Source: Aurantimonas sp. 22II-16-19i (GTDB lineage Bacteria; Pseudomonadota; Alphaproteobacteria; Rhizobiales; Rhizobiaceae). Taken from it: a stretch of DNA of 64,000 nucleotides. Positions 60,786 through 64,000 of the stretch are shown here, piece after piece (the first letter of the stretch is position 1; the number at the start of each line of letters is the position of its first letter). The notes under the pieces are model-generated. The model saw only the letters and a list, made by a program, of their open reading frames with translations, did no database searches and was not told where the DNA came from. The stretch spans positions 1 through 64,000 of the forward strand of contig NZ_AQQS01000023.1 in NCBI RefSeq assembly GCF_002088275.1, in the 5' to 3' direction. A program made the translations under genes and the position numbers.

Positions 60786-62489
60786 TCAATCGGTTTGCCG
60801 ACTGATCAATGCCCGGCCGCCCATGCCGGCGAGAAAAGTTGCAGTCAGCACCATCAAAAAGGGAAGATTTCCAAGGCGGGAATATGGCGTTGCGGCCGCA
60901 GCCGTCGGAAGCCGGGACTCGATCGTGCCGGTCGAACCCAGGGCCAGGGCGTCGATCTCGCGGCCATAGGGATCGGTGACCACCGAGATGCCGGTATTGG
61001 CGGCGCGCACCAGCGGCAGGCCGACGGCAACGGCGGAGAGCTCTGCCAGCCTCAGATGCTGGTAGGGACCGGGCGTCGCGCCGAACCAGCCGTCATTGGT
61101 GTCGTTGACGAGGAAGCCGGGGCGCTCCTCGTTCGCGGCGCCGGCGATCTCGGACGGGAAGATCGCCTCGTAGCAGACCAGAGGCAGGAAGGACGGGGCG
61201 CCGTCGAGGCTGACCGGGCCGCCTCTGGCGCCTGCCGAAAAGCCGCCGGGCATTTGCGTCAGGTTCATGATGCCGTGGCGCTCGAAGAAGGCGCCGTAGG
61301 GCATGTATTCGCCGAAGGGCACGAGGTGGACCTTGTCACGGGCATCGACGATCTCGCCATTGTCGTCGACGACGAGGACCGAATTGTAGAGCCGTTCGCC
61401 GCCCGAGGCGAGCGGTTCGACGCGCGGCGCCCCGGCGATCAGCGTCTCGCCCGGCTGGATCAGCTCGGCCAGTCTCGCCACCGCCTCGGGTCGCTCGGTG
61501 AGGACGAAGGGGATGGAGGATTCCGGCCAGACGATCAGCGTCTGCATGGCCGGCCGGACGCCGAGCACTGCTGCGCCGGTCCCTGTCCCGGAGGCTGCGC
61601 CGGACGGCGTTGCCGCCGCCTCGCGGGCGGCGCGGCCCTTTTCGGTCACGGCGATCTGGCGGGCGAAGATCCGCTGGGCGGCGGCCTCGTCGAACTTGTC
61701 GGACTGGGCGATGTTCGCCTGGACGACGCTGATCTGCACGCCCTCCACATAGCCGGTCGGATGGGAAGCGAGCCGCCAGGCGCCGAAGCCTGCATGGCCG
61801 GCAACGAGGACGAGGGCGAGGGCCAGCACCGGAAACCGGCCGCGCCGGTCGGCGATCACCGCGGGCGCGGAGAACACGATCACCGCAACGACGCTCAGCC
61901 CGTGAACGCCGAAGAGGCTCACCGACTGCATCAGCATCGGCGTTGGAGCCGCGAGGACGCCGATCTCGTTCCAGGGAAAGCCGGTGAGGACGAAGGACCG
62001 CAGCCACTCGAACAGGCCGAAGGCGGCGGCGAGGATCAGGATGCGGAAGGCGCTGTCGGACCAGAACCGCCGCGCCAGCATGGTCGCAAGGCCGAAATAG
62101 ACGGCGAGGACGGCCGGCAAGCCGAAGACGGCGAAGGGAATGAACACGGCGAAGGCGGCCGCATCCACCAGCATGGCGCTGCCGAGCCACCACAGGCCGG
62201 CGACGAAGTAGCCGAAGCCGAACAGCCAGCCGATCCAGAAGTCGGCCAGGAGCGTGCGAACCAGCGTCGGTCGGGCGCCGATGCCGTCGAGCAGCCACAC
62301 GAGGATGGGAAAGGCGATGAAAGCGGCGGCGGGAAAATCGACCGGCGGCAGCGCGATGGCCGCAAACGCGCCGGCCGCGATGGCAAGGACGATGCGCGGC
62401 AGGCCCTCGAGCAGCATGACGCGGCCCGCCAGGCGGTCGACGAACCACCCCGCGCCCCTGTCCTCACTCTGGCTGATCGCTGCGCCCAC
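60786..62489 (-). CDS. lnt: apolipoprotein N-acyltransferase
   Basis: A 567-residue membrane enzyme with about 6-7 N-terminal spans and a periplasmic nitrilase-like domain. The Glu-Lys-Cys triad is visible in IVWPESSIPF, DKVHLVPFGEYMP and LVCYEAIFPSE. It N-acylates the terminal cysteine of mature lipoproteins, after LspA. The start is uncertain: the GTG at 62489 follows a weak G-run and precedes the conserved DRLAGRVML stretch; TTG at 62549 and ATG at 62417 are alternatives. Confidence 0.9.
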   Translation of the reverse strand: MGAAISQSEDRGAGWFVDRLAGRVMLLEGLPRIVLAIAAGAFAAIALPPVDFPAAAFIAFPILVWLLDGIGARPTLVRTLLADFWIGWLFGFGYFVAGLWWLGSAMLVDAAAFAVFIPFAVFGLPAVLAVYFGLATMLARRFWSDSAFRILILAAAFGLFEWLRSFVLTGFPWNEIGVLAAPTPMLMQSVSLFGVHGLSVVAVIVFSAPAVIADRRGRFPVLALALVLVAGHAGFGAWRLASHPTGYVEGVQISVVQANIAQSDKFDEAAAQRIFARQIAVTEKGRAAREAAATPSGAASGTGTGAAVLGVRPAMQTLIVWPESSIPFVLTERPEAVARLAELIQPGETLIAGAPRVEPLASGGERLYNSVLVVDDNGEIVDARDKVHLVPFGEYMPYGAFFERHGIMNLTQMPGGFSAGARGGPVSLDGAPSFLPLVCYEAIFPSEIAGAANEERPGFLVNDTNDGWFGATPGPYQHLRLAELSAVAVGLPLVRAANTGISVVTDPYGREIDALALGSTGTIESRLPTAAAATPYSRLGNLPFLMVLTATFLAGMGGRALISRQTD

Positions 62490-62627
62490 CGGCCCCCGCC
62501 CGCAGAAATTTCCCGGGCCTGAAGGATCCCGGCCAATCCGTGACCGCAATACAAGAGACCGGCATCAGACGCCAGCCGGCTTTTCCGAGGCTGTCTCTCC
62601 GACGGCGTCCGATTGCCGGCCTTGCGT

Positions 62628-63707
62628 TCAGGCCTGGTCGGCGAGCCCCTCGACGATGCGCCGGCGCTTCTCGCCCTGGCGGAAGCGGATGATCCTGACC
62701 CGTCGCACCCGGCGCGGATCGGCCTCGAGCACCTGGAACTCGAAGCCGGGAACGGCCTGGACGACCTCGCCCCTCGCCGGGACGCGGCCGAGCTCGGAGA
62801 ACAGGAGGCCGCCGATCGTGTCGGCCTCTTCCTCGTACTCGGAAATGTCGAAGTCCTCGCCGATCACCTTCTTGACCTCGTCGAGATCGGCCCTCGCATC
62901 GGCATAGAAGATGCCGTCGCCGCGCTCGGTGATCATCGGCGCCTCGTCGTCGTGCTCGTCCTCGATGTTGCCGACGACCATCTCGATGACGTCTTCCAAC
63001 GACACGAGGCCGTCGGTGCCGCCATATTCGTCGATGACCAGCGCCATCTGGATGCGCGCTGCCTGCATCCTCGCCATCAGGTCCGTCGCCAGCATCGAGG
63101 GCGGCACGAACAGCACCTTGCGGATGATGCCGATGTCCTCGACCTTGCGGGCGAGGTTGATCTGCCTGAGATCGAGGCCGGCGCGCGGCTTCCGGGTGGT
63201 CGAAGCCGTGCCGTTCTGCGGCTTGGCGGGGCGTGCGACGCGGGTGATGTGGCCGACCACGTCGCGGATGTGGACCATGCCGCGCGGGTCGTCGAGGCTC
63301 TCGCCATAGACCGGCATGCGCGAATGGCCGCTCGCCTCGAACTGCTTCATCAATTCGCCGAGGGTGGTGGTGATCTCGACGGCGCGGATGTCGGCGCGGG
63401 GCACCATGATGTCCTCGACCCGGACTTCGCGGAGCCTGAGGATGTTGTTGAGCATCGCTCGCTCGGCCGGGGAGAAGGCGTCCGCTCCCGGTCCCTGGGT
63501 CAGCAGGGCCTTCGTCAGGTCTTCGCGCACCAGGCGGGGCATGCGCGGTCGCAGCCGCTCGAACAACCCGTCGAAAAAGCCCCGCCCGCCGTTGGTCGGG
63601 GAATGCGGGAGGCGGGCCGGACGACTTCGGTCGTCGCCGGCGGTGTCCTCGCTGGCGGACGACGCCTCGACGGGCGGTCGTTCTGCAGCGGTATCGGTGC
63701 GTGGCAT
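62628..63707 (-). CDS. hemolysin family protein, CorC/HlyC type
   Basis: A 359-residue cytoplasmic protein with a disordered ~50-residue N-terminus, two CBS domains (with VEDIMVPRADIRAVE and VLFVPPSMLATDLM; IDEYGGTDGLVSLEDVIEM) and a C-terminal CorC_HlyC domain. The CBS pair binds adenine nucleotides, and the family is linked to magnesium and cobalt efflux. The ATG at 63707 is preferred over a TTG ten codons upstream. It lies in the ybeY-corC-lnt order usual for rhizobia. Confidence 0.9.
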   Translation of the reverse strand: MPRTDTAAERPPVEASSASEDTAGDDRSRPARLPHSPTNGGRGFFDGLFERLRPRMPRLVREDLTKALLTQGPGADAFSPAERAMLNNILRLREVRVEDIMVPRADIRAVEITTTLGELMKQFEASGHSRMPVYGESLDDPRGMVHIRDVVGHITRVARPAKPQNGTASTTRKPRAGLDLRQINLARKVEDIGIIRKVLFVPPSMLATDLMARMQAARIQMALVIDEYGGTDGLVSLEDVIEMVVGNIEDEHDDEAPMITERGDGIFYADARADLDEVKKVIGEDFDISEYEEEADTIGGLLFSELGRVPARGEVVQAVPGFEFQVLEADPRRVRRVRIIRFRQGEKRRRIVEGLADQA

Positions 63708-63770
63708 CGTCTCACTCAAAGGGTTTCTGCCGTCCAAGATAGAGGATTGTGGGCCGGGTTGCGAGGCCGC

Positions 63771-64000
63771 TCATGCAGTCGTTGGCGGATTTCGGTCCGT
63801 TGCGCCCGGTTCGGCGTAGGGATCGCCGATTCCGAGCGCCGCGAGAACCGCGATCTCCTGCGCTTCCATGGCTTCGGCCCCGTCGTCCTCGATGTGGTCG
63901 TAGCCGAGAAGATGCAGGAAACCATGGACGAGAAGATGGCTGAGATGGTCGGCCAACGACTTTTCTTCCGCTTGGGCCTCCCGCGCCACCGTCTCGAAGG
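63771..64000 (-). CDS. ybeY: endoribonuclease YbeY, C-terminal part (5' end outside window)
   Basis: The last ~76 residues of YbeY. The zinc motif H-x3-H-x5-H is present in [12 protein letters not shown], followed by [17 protein letters not shown]. The frame is open to the window edge, with the family's ETVAREA sequence just inside it. YbeY takes part in 16S rRNA 3' maturation and ribosome quality control. Confidence 0.9.
   Translation of the reverse strand, partial: FETVAREAQAEEKSLADHLSHLLVHGFLHLLGYDHIEDDGAEAMEAQEIAVLAALGIGDPYAEPGATDRNPPTTA

Noticed and set aside
1-64000. CRISPR array, prophage or rRNA operon.
   Set aside because: No regularly spaced repeats, phage structural genes or rRNA sequence were found; the repeats seen are dispersed palindromes.

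Overview
The window is high-GC DNA from an alphaproteobacterium, almost certainly of the order Hyphomicrobiales (Rhizobiales). The evidence is a Porin_2-type porin, OlsB, CpdR, a GlnD-MurJ pair, a YbeY-CorC-Lnt-HTH-MetK-TrmB gene order, a MmgR/alpha-r8-like sRNA between a formylglutamate amidohydrolase gene and hisN, and dispersed palindromic repeats of a kind common in rhizobial genomes. The genus cannot be fixed from sequence alone.

Layout. 1-7740: 3' end of an SMC-like ATPase gene, a major porin, glucokinase, MepA-like murein endopeptidase, a GST and an MltB-like lytic transglycosylase. 7995-13929: a likely envelope-lipid modification locus. It holds a LAB_N protein, a PAP2 phosphatase fused to a GT2 glycosyltransferase, a divergent GT39/83 transferase, then a coupled DUF2269, SDR-DoxX and DCC trio. 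14200-25378 (all minus): a caspase-like protein, a conserved hypothetical, an FAD oxidoreductase, a Sua5-type enzyme, a GH25-like protein, glyS (with an apparent in-frame repeat insertion), a DUF559 nuclease and a YpfJ-type metalloprotease. 25693-28909: an ABC-2 exporter and gnd. 29174-33337: an oligopeptide-type ABC importer without an ATPase gene. 33447-38569: a class D beta-lactamase, a small polysaccharide cluster (GT4, deacetylase, UDP-glucuronate 4-epimerase), a small acidic protein and a FucU/RbsD protein. 38741-41531: tRNA-Val, cpdR, formylglutamate amidohydrolase, the sRNA and hisN. 41539-44618: an alpha/beta hydrolase, an IS110-family insertion and a CoxG-like protein. 44783-52786: a coupled RlmI-like, SpoU and lspA operon, olsB, a small exported protein, mutS and an exported internal-repeat protein. 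52925-64000: the glnD-murJ-VOC operon, then trmB, metK, HTH, lnt, corC and ybeY on the minus strand.

How the genes work together. Much of the window serves the cell envelope: porin, murein hydrolases, lipid A or LPS sugar transfer, ornithine lipid synthesis, lipoprotein processing (LspA, Lnt) and lipid II flipping (MurJ). A plausible link, not proven, is that the epimerase at 36612 makes UDP-galacturonate, which the GT2, LAB_N and GT39/83 locus could load on a polyprenyl carrier and transfer to lipid A or core after PAP2 dephosphorylation. The most notable non-coding signals are the MmgR-like sRNA and several families of palindromic repeats, one lying inside the glyS reading frame.
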